DNA of 64,000 nucleotides from Amycolatopsis xylanica (GTDB lineage: Bacteria > Actinomycetota > Actinomycetes > Mycobacteriales > Pseudonocardiaceae): the NCBI RefSeq assembly GCF_900107045.1, contig NZ_FNON01000001.1, forward strand, positions 1,364,001 through 1,428,000. The letters run 5' to 3'. Position 1 is the stretch's first letter, and each line of letters begins with the position of its first letter. The notes beneath the pieces are model-generated. The model made no database searches, had not been told where the DNA came from, and saw only the letters and a program-made list of their open reading frames with translations. The translations under genes were made by a program, and so were the position numbers. Positions 43,269-54,301 of this stretch are shown here, piece after piece.

Positions 43269-45011
43269 TTACCCGCGGGGCGCGAGAATGCCGTAGTCGT
43301 GGATCTTGCGGTAAATGGTCGCGCGGGACATGCCGAGTGCTTCGGCGGCGCGTTTCTTGTTGCCCTGGTTGGCGAGCAGGCTGCGCACGATCGCGTCGCG
43401 TTCCATGGATTCGAGCTGGCTGAGCCGTCGGCGGCTGACCGCGTGGTAGTCGGGCGGGAGGTCGTCGGGGCCGATCACGCCAGTGCGGCGGCGGTTGCGC
43501 ACGATCTGCTTGAGCACCTCGTGGAGCTGGGCGGCGTTGCCGGGCCAGGTGGAGCGGGTGAGCAGCTGCATCGCCTCGTGCGCGCAGGTCAGGCCGGTGC
43601 CGTGGCTGAGCCTGGCGAGGAAGAGCGGGACGAGTTCACGCAGGTCCTCGATGTGGTGGCGCAGCGGCGGCACTTCGACCGTGCGGCCGAAGCACTGGGC
43701 GAGGCCGGGGGCGATCGCGGCGGTGTGGGTGGCGGCGACCCAGCGGGTTTCCTGGTTTCCGGCGAGCAATTCCACCAAAGGACGAGGATCGGGTATTCGA
43801 TCGAGGTGGGTGATGACCACAGTGGAATGCTCACGCAATTCCGCGGCGATGTGCCGCACGGGATCGGGCGCGGCGGCGTCGACGACGGGGATATGGCGGT
43901 CGGGGTGGTGGCGGTGCTGCACCGCGCGGGCGAGCGCGAGTTTGCCGGTGCCGGGCTCGCCGGACAGTAGTAGCCATTCGCGGGCTCCGAACGCGCTGTC
44001 GACCTCTTGGCAGCAGCGCAGCCACGCGGGCGCGGTGCCGGCGAGTTCGGGGAGCAGCTTGCGTGGCCGGGGCGCGGCCGCGGGTTCGTCGCCGGGGCGG
44101 ATGAGCGAGACGTGCACGATGCCGCCGGTGACCTGGTTGTGCCGTTCGACCGGGCGGCAGGAGATACGGGCGGTCTCCCCCGTCGGCAGTTCGACCACCA
44201 CCGGGGAACGGTGCCCGCCGGCGAGTGCCTCGGAGGCGCGTTCGAGCAGCACGGATTGGTCGCCGGGGTCGAGCAGGTGGCGTGCGGGGTCGTTCATGAT
44301 GACGACGTCGTTGTTGAGCGCGAGCACCATGCCGGTGGTGCGGCGGCAGGCCTGCAGGTAGGCCTGGAACAGCTCCAGCTCGCGGACGCCGGAGTCGACG
44401 AGCAGTGCCTGGCGGATCTGGTCGGCGGTGGTCTTGGCGAGCGCGATCATCAGCGGGCCCGCGTCGCGGCGCCAGCAGGTGAGGTCGACCGCGCCGACGG
44501 TCTTGCCGGTGATGGGGTGCTGGATGGGCACGCCGGCGCAGGCGAGGTCTTCGAGGTCTTCGGCGTAGTGCTCGTGGCCGAAGACGTGCATGGGGCGGCC
44601 GCCTTCGAGCGCGGTGCCGATGCCGTTGGTGCCGACGAACTCCTCGGCGTAGCTGAAGCCGGGTGCGAGGTTGATGCCGTCGAGGTGGCGGTGCAGGTCG
44701 CCGTCGCCGGTGAGCCGTTCGAGCACGACGCCGGCGGGGTCGGTGAGGATGACGCTGATGGCCTGGCCGTCGAGCTGCTCGGACAGCCGCCGCAGGATCG
44801 GGGTGGCGCTGCGGGCGAGCGGGAGTTCGAGGTCGGGGTTGCGCACGTAGGGCAGGTCGATGTGGTCCGCGGCGACCTTCTTGCGGTGGGAGCGCCACCA
44901 CGACGCCAGTATCGTGTCACGGACGTCTCGTGGATCGACGCGCTCGGCCGTGAGGAACTGCACGCGGGCATGGGCGAGCTTGCGCTCGTCGGCTGTCCCA
45001 GGCTCCGGCAC
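43269..45011 (-). CDS. mimR: AcoR/MimR-type GAF-AAA+-Fis transcriptional activator
   Basis: A 580-residue activator. A GAF sensor (about 60-210; NLAPGFSYAEEFVGTNGIGT, GHEHYAEDLEDLACAG, TGKTVGAVDLTCW) precedes a PAS-like segment (VLALNNDVVIMNDPARHLLD), a shortened AAA+ domain (Walker A LLSGEPGTGKLAL, about 345) and a C-terminal Fis helix-turn-helix (GNKKRAAEALGMSRATIYRK). The sigma-54 contact loop GAFTGA is absent, as is usual in actinobacteria, so it must work with sigma-70-type polymerase. GTG 45011 is preferred over ATG 45089, because the latter would place a clear operator palindrome inside the gene. It is divergent from the monooxygenase operon, which it likely activates in response to substrate. 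Confidence 0.88.
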   Translation of the reverse strand: MPEPGTADERKLAHARVQFLTAERVDPRDVRDTILASWWRSHRKKVAADHIDLPYVRNPDLELPLARSATPILRRLSEQLDGQAISVILTDPAGVVLERLTGDGDLHRHLDGINLAPGFSYAEEFVGTNGIGTALEGGRPMHVFGHEHYAEDLEDLACAGVPIQHPITGKTVGAVDLTCWRRDAGPLMIALAKTTADQIRQALLVDSGVRELELFQAYLQACRRTTGMVLALNNDVVIMNDPARHLLDPGDQSVLLERASEALAGGHRSPVVVELPTGETARISCRPVERHNQVTGGIVHVSLIRPGDEPAAAPRPRKLLPELAGTAPAWLRCCQEVDSAFGAREWLLLSGEPGTGKLALARAVQHRHHPDRHIPVVDAAAPDPVRHIAAELREHSTVVITHLDRIPDPRPLVELLAGNQETRWVAATHTAAIAPGLAQCFGRTVEVPPLRHHIEDLRELVPLFLARLSHGTGLTCAHEAMQLLTRSTWPGNAAQLHEVLKQIVRNRRRTGVIGPDDLPPDYHAVSRRRLSQLESMERDAIVRSLLANQGNKKRAAEALGMSRATIYRKIHDYGILAPRG

Positions 45012-45046
45012 GTGTCGAGGGTAGGCCGGTGCCGTCGCCGGGACAT

Positions 45047-45061
45047 GTCTCAAATTGAGAC
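45047..45061. promoter_or_regulatory. Probable MimR site 1: 15-bp perfect palindrome
   Basis: GTCTCAA-A-TTGAGAC in the divergent gap between the regulator and the 74-residue gene. AcoR-like activators bind inverted repeats of this general form. Confidence 0.7.
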
Positions 45062-45095
45062 CGGCGCACGATTGGGCCGGTCGTGTCATGTTTTC

Positions 45096-45320
45096 GTGGA
45101 GACCTACAACCCGTGGACCGTCGTGAACCTGGTGTTCTCCCAGCTCGCGTCGGAGGGGCTGCACCCGGTGCTCGGTGAGGCGGGCAATCCGGGTGACGCG
45201 GCGGCGGATCTGTTGCGCGCCTTGGGAATCGAACCGGCGCCGGAGGGCAACGCCTATGTCTCCCCCGTCATTTCCGCCGAGCTGGCGCGGTTGCGGGAGA
45301 CCGTGCTCGGTGACGGCTGA
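45096..45320 (+). CDS. Small conserved-looking protein between mimR and the monooxygenase
   Basis: A 74-residue protein starting at GTG 45096 (ETYNPWTVVNLVFSQLASEG, then LHPVLGEAGNPGDAAADLLRALGIEPAP). It appears to be a compact helical protein with a DUF-like pattern; I do not recognise a named family. It has no clear ribosome site. Codon use matches its neighbours, and it lies between two MimR-type palindromes, so it is probably co-regulated with the monooxygenase genes. A role in assembly or regulation of the enzyme is only a guess. Confidence 0.65.
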   Translation: METYNPWTVVNLVFSQLASEGLHPVLGEAGNPGDAAADLLRALGIEPAPEGNAYVSPVISAELARLRETVLGDG

Positions 45321-45321
45321 T

Positions 45322-45336
45322 GTCTCATGTTGAGAC
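45322..45336. promoter_or_regulatory. Probable MimR site 2
   Basis: GTCTCA-TGT-TGAGAC, matching site 1 in both arms, directly after the small gene and 55 bp before the mimA start. It likely directs activation of mimABCD. Confidence 0.7.
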
Positions 45337-45390
45337 CCGTTTTCGTGGTGCGCGGCGCTGTACTGCTCCTACCGGCCTGAAGGAGTGCCC

Positions 45391-47043
45391 ATGAGTCGCC
45401 AGAGTGTGGCCAAAGCTCATCAGAAGATCCAGGAGCTGTCCTGGGAGCCGGCTTACCACGAGCCGGTGTCGCAGTACGGGACGGATTACACGTTCCGGAA
45501 GGCGAAGAAGAAAGATCCTTTGAAGCAGGTGCTGCGGTCGTATTTCCCGATGCAGGAGGAAAAGGATCACCGGGTGTACGGCGCGTCGGACGGCGCGATC
45601 CGCGGGAACATGTTCCGGCAGGTGCAGGAACGGTGGCTCGAGTGGCAGAAGCTGTTCCTGTCGATCATCCCGCTGCCGGAGATCTCGGCGGCGCGGGCGA
45701 TGCCGCTGCTGTTCCGGACGGTGCCGAACCCGGAGCTGCACAACGGGCAGGCGATCCAGATGATCGACGAGGTGCGGCACTCGACGATCCAGCAGAACCT
45801 CAAGCGCCTGTACATGAACAACTACATCGACCCGGCCGGGTTCAATTCGAGCCTGCGCAATTTCCAGAACGACTACTGCGGCACGATCGGCCGTCAGTTC
45901 GCGGAGGGTTTCATCACCGGTGACGCGATCACGGCGGCGTCGATCTATCTGACGATCGTGGCGGAGACGGCGTTCACGAACACGTTGTTCGTGGCGATGC
46001 CCGCCGAGGCGGCGGCGAACGGCGACTATCTGCTGCCGACGGTGTTCCACTCGGTGCAGTCGGACGAGTCGCGGCACATCTCCAACGGGTACGCGACGCT
46101 GCTGATGGCGTTGTCGGACGAGAGCAACCACCAGCTGCTCGAGCGGGACCTGCGGTACGCGTGGTGGAACAACCACCGGGTGGTGGACGCGGCGATCGGC
46201 ACGTTCATCGAGTACGGCACGAAGGACCGCCGCAAGGACCGCGAGAGCTACGCGGAGATGTGGCGGCGCTGGATCTACGACGACTACTACCGGTCGTATC
46301 TGGTGCCGCTGGAGAAGTACGGGCTGGTGATCCCGCACGACCTGATCGAGGAGTCGTGGAACCAGATCTGGAACAAGGGCTACGTGCACGAGGTCGCGCA
46401 GTTCTTCGCCACCGGGTGGCTGGCCAACTACTGGCGGATCGACCCGATGACCGACAAGGACTTCGAGTGGTTCGAGCACAAGTACCCCGGCTGGTACGAC
46501 CGCTATGGCAAGTGGTGGGAGAACTACAACCGGCTGGCGACGCCGAACGGGCATAACCCGATCGTGTTCGAGGACGTCGACTACGAGTACCCGCATCGCT
46601 GCTGGACCTGCATGGTGCCGTGCCTGGTGCGCGAGGACATGGTGATGGACGAGGTCGACGGCCAGGTCCGCACGTACTGCCATGAGATGTGCCGGTGGAC
46701 CGACACGACCGCGTTCCGCCCGACGTATCAGGGCCGCAACACCCCGAACATGGGCCAGCTGATCGGCGCCCGTGAGTGGGAGACCCTGTATCACGGCTGG
46801 AACTGGGCCGATGTGGTGTCGGACATGGGCTTCGTCCGTGACGACGGCAAGACGATGGTCGCCCAGCCGCACCTGGACCTGGATCCGTCGAAGATGTGGA
46901 CGCTGGACCACCTGCGCCGCTGCCCGCCGCTGCAGTCGCCCAACGTCCTGCTCAACGAGATGACCCCGGCCGAGCGCGACGCCTTCCACGCCCGCTACGT
47001 CCGCGGCGGTCCCGCCGGTCGCCCGGCCCCGGCCGACGCCTGA
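45391..47043 (+). CDS. mimA: Propane/phenol-type diiron monooxygenase, oxygenase alpha subunit
   Basis: A 550-residue soluble diiron oxygenase large subunit. The first iron motif is [11 protein letters not shown] (ExxH, about 130) and the second [11 protein letters not shown] (about 230), with the [13 protein letters not shown] and [14 protein letters not shown] helices between. It uses O2 and electrons from the reductase to hydroxylate short alkanes, ketones or phenols; MimA of mycobacteria works on acetone and propane. AGGAG at 45381-45385 fixes the ATG at 45391 rather than the GTG at 45385. It is the first enzyme gene of a cluster running to 54191; a family B hairpin separates it from mimB. 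Confidence 0.95.
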   Translation: MSRQSVAKAHQKIQELSWEPAYHEPVSQYGTDYTFRKAKKKDPLKQVLRSYFPMQEEKDHRVYGASDGAIRGNMFRQVQERWLEWQKLFLSIIPLPEISAARAMPLLFRTVPNPELHNGQAIQMIDEVRHSTIQQNLKRLYMNNYIDPAGFNSSLRNFQNDYCGTIGRQFAEGFITGDAITAASIYLTIVAETAFTNTLFVAMPAEAAANGDYLLPTVFHSVQSDESRHISNGYATLLMALSDESNHQLLERDLRYAWWNNHRVVDAAIGTFIEYGTKDRRKDRESYAEMWRRWIYDDYYRSYLVPLEKYGLVIPHDLIEESWNQIWNKGYVHEVAQFFATGWLANYWRIDPMTDKDFEWFEHKYPGWYDRYGKWWENYNRLATPNGHNPIVFEDVDYEYPHRCWTCMVPCLVREDMVMDEVDGQVRTYCHEMCRWTDTTAFRPTYQGRNTPNMGQLIGAREWETLYHGWNWADVVSDMGFVRDDGKTMVAQPHLDLDPSKMWTLDHLRRCPPLQSPNVLLNEMTPAERDAFHARYVRGGPAGRPAPADA

Positions 47044-47055
47044 CCCGCGTCCGAA

Positions 47056-47135
47056 CCCCGAAAGTGGCTTTCGTCAGGTGCGATAGCCCGAAAGCCACTT
47101 TCGTCAGATGCGATCTGACGAAAGCCACTTTCGGG
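47056..47135. repeat. Composite family B palindrome within the mim operon
   Basis: A left arm (CCCCGAAAGTGGCTTTCGTC) and then a full copy (from 47086) end at 47135 with TTCGGGC. The 122-bp gap between mimA and mimB is filled by it. It could lower downstream expression or stabilise the mimA transcript. Confidence 0.8.
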
Positions 47136-47165
47136 CTTTTCTGAGCACCAGGGTGAGGGATTGGG

Positions 47166-48179
47166 ATGGCGGAGAAGCATGTCGTGCGGTTCGAGCCGGT
47201 GGGGATCGAGGTCGAGGCCGGTGAGGAGCAGACGATCCTGCGGGCGGCGGCCGAGCAGGGGGTGATGCTCATGCACGGCTGCAAGGAGGGGCAGTGCGCG
47301 TCGTGCAAGTCGTTCGTGCTGGACGGGGACGACATCGAGCTGGACCGGTATTCGACGTTCGCGCTGCCGGACTACGAGAAGGAGGAGGGCTACACGCTGC
47401 TGTGCCGGGCGCACGCGTACGAGGACCTGACGATCGAGCTGCTCAACTACGACGAGGAGATGATCCGGTCGGGGCTGCCGATCGAGACCGTCGAGGCCGA
47501 GGTCGTGAAGAACGAGCCGGTCACCCACGATCTGCGGCATCTGGTGCTCAAGGCGGACACGGAGCTCAAGTTCTTCCCCGGCCAGTACGTCGACATCGGC
47601 GTGCCGGGCACCGAGCACACACGGTCGTTCTCGATGGCGGCGACGCGCGGGCTGGAGTTCGTCATCCGCGTCTACCCGGGCGGGTTGTTCTCCGAGAGGC
47701 TCGCGAAGGACATCAGCCCGGGTGACCGGCTGACGCTGACCGGCCCGTTCGGGGTGTTCACGCTGCGGGACGCGCCGGACAAGCGGCTGGTGTTCGTGGG
47801 CGGCGGGGCGGGGATGGCGCCGATCCTGTGCCTGCTGCGGTCGATGGCCGAGCGCGGGATCGACCGGAAGGCCGTCTTCTACTACGGCGCGAGGAAACGC
47901 CGGGACCTGTGTTTCGAGAAGGAGCTGCACGAGCTCGAGCGGACGCTGCCCGGGTTCCGCTATGTGCCCGCACTGTCCGAAGAGGACTGGGACGGCGAGA
48001 CGGGCTTGATCACCGAGGTGCTGCGCCGCAGGGAAAGCAACCTGGAGAACGCGGACGCGTACGTGTGCGGGCCGCCGCCGATGGTGGAGGCGGCGATCGA
48101 GCTGCTGCCCGCGCTGGGTGTCGACGGCAAGCGGGTCTTCTACGACAAGTTCACCACCACCGGCGATGACGAGAGTTGA
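47166..48179 (+). CDS. mimB: Monooxygenase reductase (2Fe-2S ferredoxin, FAD, NAD)
   Basis: A 337-residue electron-transfer component. The N-terminal ferredoxin has MHGCKEGQCASCKSF and a fourth Cys in YTLLCRAHAY (plant-type 2Fe-2S, about 38-80). The FAD site is HTRSFSMAATRG with FVIRVYPGGLFS, and the NAD domain has FVGGGAGMAPILCLLRSM and AYVCGPPPMVEAA. It passes electrons from NADH to the diiron oxygenase. Start ATG 47166 after the hairpin; GAGGG nearby is a weak ribosome site. Confidence 0.95.
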   Translation: MAEKHVVRFEPVGIEVEAGEEQTILRAAAEQGVMLMHGCKEGQCASCKSFVLDGDDIELDRYSTFALPDYEKEEGYTLLCRAHAYEDLTIELLNYDEEMIRSGLPIETVEAEVVKNEPVTHDLRHLVLKADTELKFFPGQYVDIGVPGTEHTRSFSMAATRGLEFVIRVYPGGLFSERLAKDISPGDRLTLTGPFGVFTLRDAPDKRLVFVGGGAGMAPILCLLRSMAERGIDRKAVFYYGARKRRDLCFEKELHELERTLPGFRYVPALSEEDWDGETGLITEVLRRRESNLENADAYVCGPPPMVEAAIELLPALGVDGKRVFYDKFTTTGDDES

Positions 48180-48188
48180 AAGGAAGCC

Positions 48189-49358
48189 ATGACAGCCACG
48201 CAGGAACGCAGCGTGCCGAAACCGGTCTTCACCGACGCCGAGGCCGGCGCCAAGGTGTTCCCGGACTCGCTCGCACGCCAGTACAACTATTTCACCCCGC
48301 AGAAGCGCAAGCAGACGCACTACGAGGACGTGACCGTCGAGGTCCAGCCCGATCCGCGGCACTACCTGGCGCAGGGCTGGCTGTACGGGTTCTCCGACGG
48401 CCGCGGCGGGTATCCGCTCGAGTGGACCGCGCTCAAGGCGTGGGGCAGCGACCGGCCGGAGCCGGAGCGCTTCCCCGGGTCGGGCGGCAAGGGCTACGAG
48501 TGGCCCGCGCACGGCTGGCACGAGTTCCGTGACCCGAACGAGGAATGGGAGCTGAGTCTCTACCGCTACAACTCGAACGTGGTGCGCCAGCTCAACCAGA
48601 ACATCGAGGCGGCGAGGCGGTCGGGCGCGTTCGCGCAGTGGAACCGCAACTGGGTGGCGTTCGTCGCGCAGCATGTCGGCGCGTGGATGCACGTCGACCA
48701 CGGCCTGGGGCTGTACCTGTTCGCCAACGCCAACCGCCGCGCGCCGACGAATATGCACAACAACGCGATCTCGGTGAACAGCATGCACCGGATCCGCGCG
48801 GCGCAGGACCTCGCGCTCTACAACCTGACGCTGTCGGAGGAGATCGAGGACTTCGACGGTTCGGCGCACCTGAGCACGTGGAACGACGACCCGGCGTGGC
48901 AGGGCGTGCGGACGGTCGCCGAGCAGCTCACCGGGATCGACGACTGGTGTGAGGCGGTCTTCGCGGCGAACGTGATCTTCGAGCCGCTGGTCGGCGAGCT
49001 GTTCCGCAGCGGGCTGGTGCAGCAGGCGGCGCCGGGCAACGGCGACTTCGTCACCCCGACGGTGGTCGGCGCGGAGGAGTACGACTTCGCCGAGCGGGAC
49101 CTGCGCTACACGAAGGCGATGTTCGACCTGCTGGTCACGGACAAGGAGTTCGCGCGCCACAACAAGGACCTGCTGCAGGACTGGGCGCAGGCGTGGGTGC
49201 CGCGCTGTATCGAGGCCGCGCGGACGCTGCAGCCGCTGTGGTCGCAGCCGGACACCAGGCCGCCGAGGTTCGAGGACGGGCTCGACCGCGTGAAGAACCG
49301 GTTCAGCGCGCTGCTGGCCGGGTTCGACCTCGACATCCCGAAGGAGCTGGAGCAGTGA
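48189..49358 (+). CDS. mimC: Monooxygenase oxygenase beta subunit
   Basis: A 389-residue structural subunit of the hydroxylase, a helical ferritin-like protein that has lost the iron ligands. PVFTDAEAGAKVFPDSLARQ, FTPQKRKQTHYEDVTVEVQP, WAHG-type text (EWPAHGWHEFRDPNEEWELS) and NWVAFVAQHVGAWMHVDHGL are typical. It pairs with MimA in an alpha2-beta2 core. GAAAGGAAG before the ATG is a good ribosome site; the gene starts 9 bp after mimB and overlaps mimD by 4 bp. Confidence 0.94.
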   Translation: MTATQERSVPKPVFTDAEAGAKVFPDSLARQYNYFTPQKRKQTHYEDVTVEVQPDPRHYLAQGWLYGFSDGRGGYPLEWTALKAWGSDRPEPERFPGSGGKGYEWPAHGWHEFRDPNEEWELSLYRYNSNVVRQLNQNIEAARRSGAFAQWNRNWVAFVAQHVGAWMHVDHGLGLYLFANANRRAPTNMHNNAISVNSMHRIRAAQDLALYNLTLSEEIEDFDGSAHLSTWNDDPAWQGVRTVAEQLTGIDDWCEAVFAANVIFEPLVGELFRSGLVQQAAPGNGDFVTPTVVGAEEYDFAERDLRYTKAMFDLLVTDKEFARHNKDLLQDWAQAWVPRCIEAARTLQPLWSQPDTRPPRFEDGLDRVKNRFSALLAGFDLDIPKELEQ

Positions 49359-49735
49359 CCTCCCTCAAGACGACCTTCAAGACGGCCGAGAGCCCGTTCA
49401 AGTCGGACAACACCGCGTCGAACATGTGCGGGTTCACGCTGATGAACAACCAGGTCGGCGCGATCGTGGCCAAGGTGATGGACCGCCTCGACAACGTCAC
49501 GGTCACTCCACTGCCGTCGATGATCCGCGTCGACGCGAAGGGCCGGATGGACGTGGTCTACGCCGAGATCGACGACGAGGCAGGCGAGGAAGAGGGCTGG
49601 TTCAACGCCGCCGAGTTCGAAGAGAGCATGTCGACGCACTACGGGCGGATGATCCACGAGGACGACCGCACGATCATGTTCGCCAATCCCGAAGACGCCG
49701 CCGAGTTCATCGGCTTCGACCTCAAGGCCACGTGA
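49355..49735 (+). CDS. mimD: Monooxygenase coupling/effector protein
   Basis: A 126-residue MmoB/DmpM-type coupling protein without cofactor: NMCGFTLMNNQVGAIVAKVM followed by DRLDNVTVTPLPSMIRVDAKG is the conserved core. It binds the hydroxylase and tunes electron transfer and substrate access. Start GTG 49355 overlaps the mimC stop by 4 bp (GTGA), and its stop overlaps the next ATG by 1 bp. Confidence 0.93.
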   Translation: MTSLKTTFKTAESPFKSDNTASNMCGFTLMNNQVGAIVAKVMDRLDNVTVTPLPSMIRVDAKGRMDVVYAEIDDEAGEEEGWFNAAEFEESMSTHYGRMIHEDDRTIMFANPEDAAEFIGFDLKAT

Positions 49736-50778
49736 TGTACGTCAAAGACGGCGAGAAGTACTTCGTGGTGGACAGCCACATGCACTTCTGGGACGCCTCC
49801 CCCGAGAACTGGGTGCCCGGCGCGGAGCAGTACGCGAAGGGCTGGATCGAGTGCTTCCACGCCTATCAGGGCCTCGGCCCGCCGGAGACGCACTGGACGC
49901 TGGAGAAGTTCCAGAAGTACTCCGAGGACGACCTGCTGAAGGACGTCTTCGAGGACGGTTACGTCGACGTCGCGGTGTTCCAGCCGACCTATCTGAAGGA
50001 GTGGTACAAGGAGGGTTTCAACACCACCGAGCGCAATGCCGCGCTCGGCGAGAAGCACCCCGGCAAGTTCGTCCTCAACACCCGCTGGGACCCGCGTGAG
50101 GGTGAGGACGGGCTGAAAGCGTTGCGGCACAACGTGGAACGCTTCGGTTCGAAGGGCGTGAAGCTCTACACCGCGGAGTGGCGTGAGGGCTCGCGCGGGT
50201 GGAAACTCAGCGATCCGGACGCCTACCGATATCTGGAGGCGTGCCAGGAGCTGGGCATCAAGAACATCCATGTCCACAAAGGACCGACGATCTGGCCGCT
50301 GGACAAGGACGCGTTCGACGTCTCGGACATCGACCACGCCGCGACCGATCACCCGGAGCTCAACTTCATCGTCGAGCACGTCGGGCTGCCCAGGATCGAG
50401 GATTTCTGCTTCATGGCCACGCAGGAGCCCAACGTCTACGCGGGCCTGTCGGTGGTGATCGGCGGCCTGATGCACGCCAGGCCGCGGTTCTTCGCGAAGG
50501 TCATGGGTGAGCTGCTGTTCTGGGTCGGCGAGGACAAGATGACCTTCGGCAGCGACTACGGCATCTGGGAGCCGCGCTGGCAGATCGAGGGGTTCGTCGA
50601 CTGGGACTACCCCGGCGACGAGTACTCCGACTACCCGCGTGTCACCACGGCGACGAAGAAGAAGATCCTCGGGCTCAACGCGGCGAAGCTCTACGACCTC
50701 GAAGTGCCCGCCGAATGCCGTCTCGAGGACGCCACCCCCGCGGCCCGGGACGACGCGCACCTGGTCGAGCAGGGATGA
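49735..50778 (+). CDS. Amidohydrolase family protein of the mim operon
   Basis: A 347-residue metal-dependent hydrolase (amidohydrolase 2, ACMSD-like). The metal site begins with VVDSHMHFWDAS (HxH, about 14-16); NIHVHKGP (about 180), FIVEHVGLPRIED (about 215) and the Asp in TFGSDYGIWEPR (about 267) complete it. In mycobacterial and rhodococcal propane/phenol clusters this gene is regularly next to mimD; it is thought to help enzyme maturation or product conversion. It is translationally coupled to mimD (ATG overlaps its TGA). Confidence 0.92.
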   Translation: MYVKDGEKYFVVDSHMHFWDASPENWVPGAEQYAKGWIECFHAYQGLGPPETHWTLEKFQKYSEDDLLKDVFEDGYVDVAVFQPTYLKEWYKEGFNTTERNAALGEKHPGKFVLNTRWDPREGEDGLKALRHNVERFGSKGVKLYTAEWREGSRGWKLSDPDAYRYLEACQELGIKNIHVHKGPTIWPLDKDAFDVSDIDHAATDHPELNFIVEHVGLPRIEDFCFMATQEPNVYAGLSVVIGGLMHARPRFFAKVMGELLFWVGEDKMTFGSDYGIWEPRWQIEGFVDWDYPGDEYSDYPRVTTATKKKILGLNAAKLYDLEVPAECRLEDATPAARDDAHLVEQG

Positions 50779-51478
50779 CGACGACGGAGCGGCCTGGCGT
50801 CGCCGAGCTGCTCGGCGCGCTGGGCACCGTGCGAGACCCGGAGCTGGACGAGCCCATCACCTCGCTCGGCTTCGTGGCCGCGTGCACGGTCACCCCGGAC
50901 GGGCGGGCGCGGGTCCGGCTGCGGCTGCCGACGTATTTCTGCGCGCCGAATTTCGCGTTCCTGATGGTCGCCGACGCCTATGACGCGGTGGCGGCGACCG
51001 GGGCCGCGAGCGTGGAGGTGGTGCTGGTCGATCATTTCGCGGCGGAGCAGATCAACGCCGGCGTCGCCGCGAGGGCCGGGTTCGCGGGGTCGTTCCCGGG
51101 TGAGGCCGCGGGTGAGCTGGACCGCCTGCGCGCCGACTTCCTGCGCAAGGCCGTGCTGGCCGGCACCGATGCGGTCTGCCGGCCGCTGCTGGCAGCGGGC
51201 ACGACCCCGGCCGAGCTGCTGGCCATGACCTTGCGCGATCCGCCGCCTTCGGCCGGGCTCGACCGGCTCCGGCGGCGCAGGGCCGAGCTGGGTCTGCCCG
51301 CGTACCCCGGCTCGGCCCTGTTGATCGACCCGGTGACGGGGTCACGGGTCGAGGAGGGCGCCGTGCCGCGGCATCTGGGCAAGGCGCGGCTGACGCGGGC
51401 AGGGATCGAGGCCAACACCGGGATCTGCCGGGGCATGCTGCGCCACCGGTACCCGGACGCGGGAGAAGGTGAGGAGCC

Positions 51479-51482
<4 letters not shown>
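50775..51482 (+). CDS. MIP18/DUF59-type iron-sulfur assembly protein
   Basis: A 235-residue protein. Residues 8-90 match the MIP18/PaaD-like fold (LLGALGTVRDPELDEPITSL, GFVAACTVTPDGRARVRLRL, and PTYFCAPNF with a candidate Cys). The C-terminal 120 residues are helical and Arg-rich with two Cys (VCRPL, GICRGML) and have no family I recognise. Such proteins help build iron centres, consistent with the diiron and 2Fe-2S enzymes in this operon. ATG 50775 overlaps the preceding stop by 4 bp, and the next gene overlaps by 4 bp. Confidence 0.87.
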
Positions 51483-54191
<2,709 letters not shown>

Positions 54192-54246
54192 GCCCGGGAT
54201 AAAGCGGGCTTTATCCCGCCGCGGAGTTAAGCCCGCTTTATCCCGG
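54192..54246. terminator. Tandem family C palindromes after the groEL-like gene
   Basis: CGGGATAAAGC/GCTTTATCCCG (54195-54218) and a second half-element AAGCCCGCTTTATCCCGG (54229-54246) that can pair with the first. A probable terminator for the monooxygenase operon. Confidence 0.75.
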
Positions 54247-54288
54247 TCTTCTTCGCCGAGCAGAGCGGGCTTCGCCGTGAGTTTCGGT

Positions 54289-54294
54289 TAGAGT
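54289..54294 (+). promoter_or_regulatory. -10 element of an apparently leaderless promoter (M55 gene)
   Basis: TAGAGT ends 7 nt before the ATG at 54302, and no ribosome site is seen. Confidence 0.45.
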
Positions 54295-54301
54295 GCCCGC
54301 C

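Larger units (their letters stand above)
42761..43355. repeat. Perfect 298-bp tandem duplication
   Basis: Copy 1 (about 42760-43057) and copy 2 (about 43058-43355) are identical at every base I compared. The unit contains the last 87 bp of the mimR-like gene and the 211 bp up to 10 bp before the binding-protein ATG. Consequences: the importer operon has two copies of its promoter region, and the 519-bp gap 42750-43268 holds a regulator gene fragment. Either a very recent duplication or an assembly artefact. Confidence 0.93.

Noticed and set aside
42898..43423. Plus-strand ORFs repeated at 42898, 42938, 43196 and 43236
   Set aside because: They are antisense readings of the duplicated mimR end and gap, with no independent support.
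45012..45164. N-terminal extension of MimR to 45089 or 45164
   Set aside because: Would bury the 45047-45061 operator palindrome and overlap the divergent small gene.
43269..45391. Sigma-54 promoter at the mim locus
   Set aside because: The MimR-like protein lacks GAFTGA, and actinobacteria generally lack sigma-54; no -12/-24 GGCAC/GC pair is convincing.
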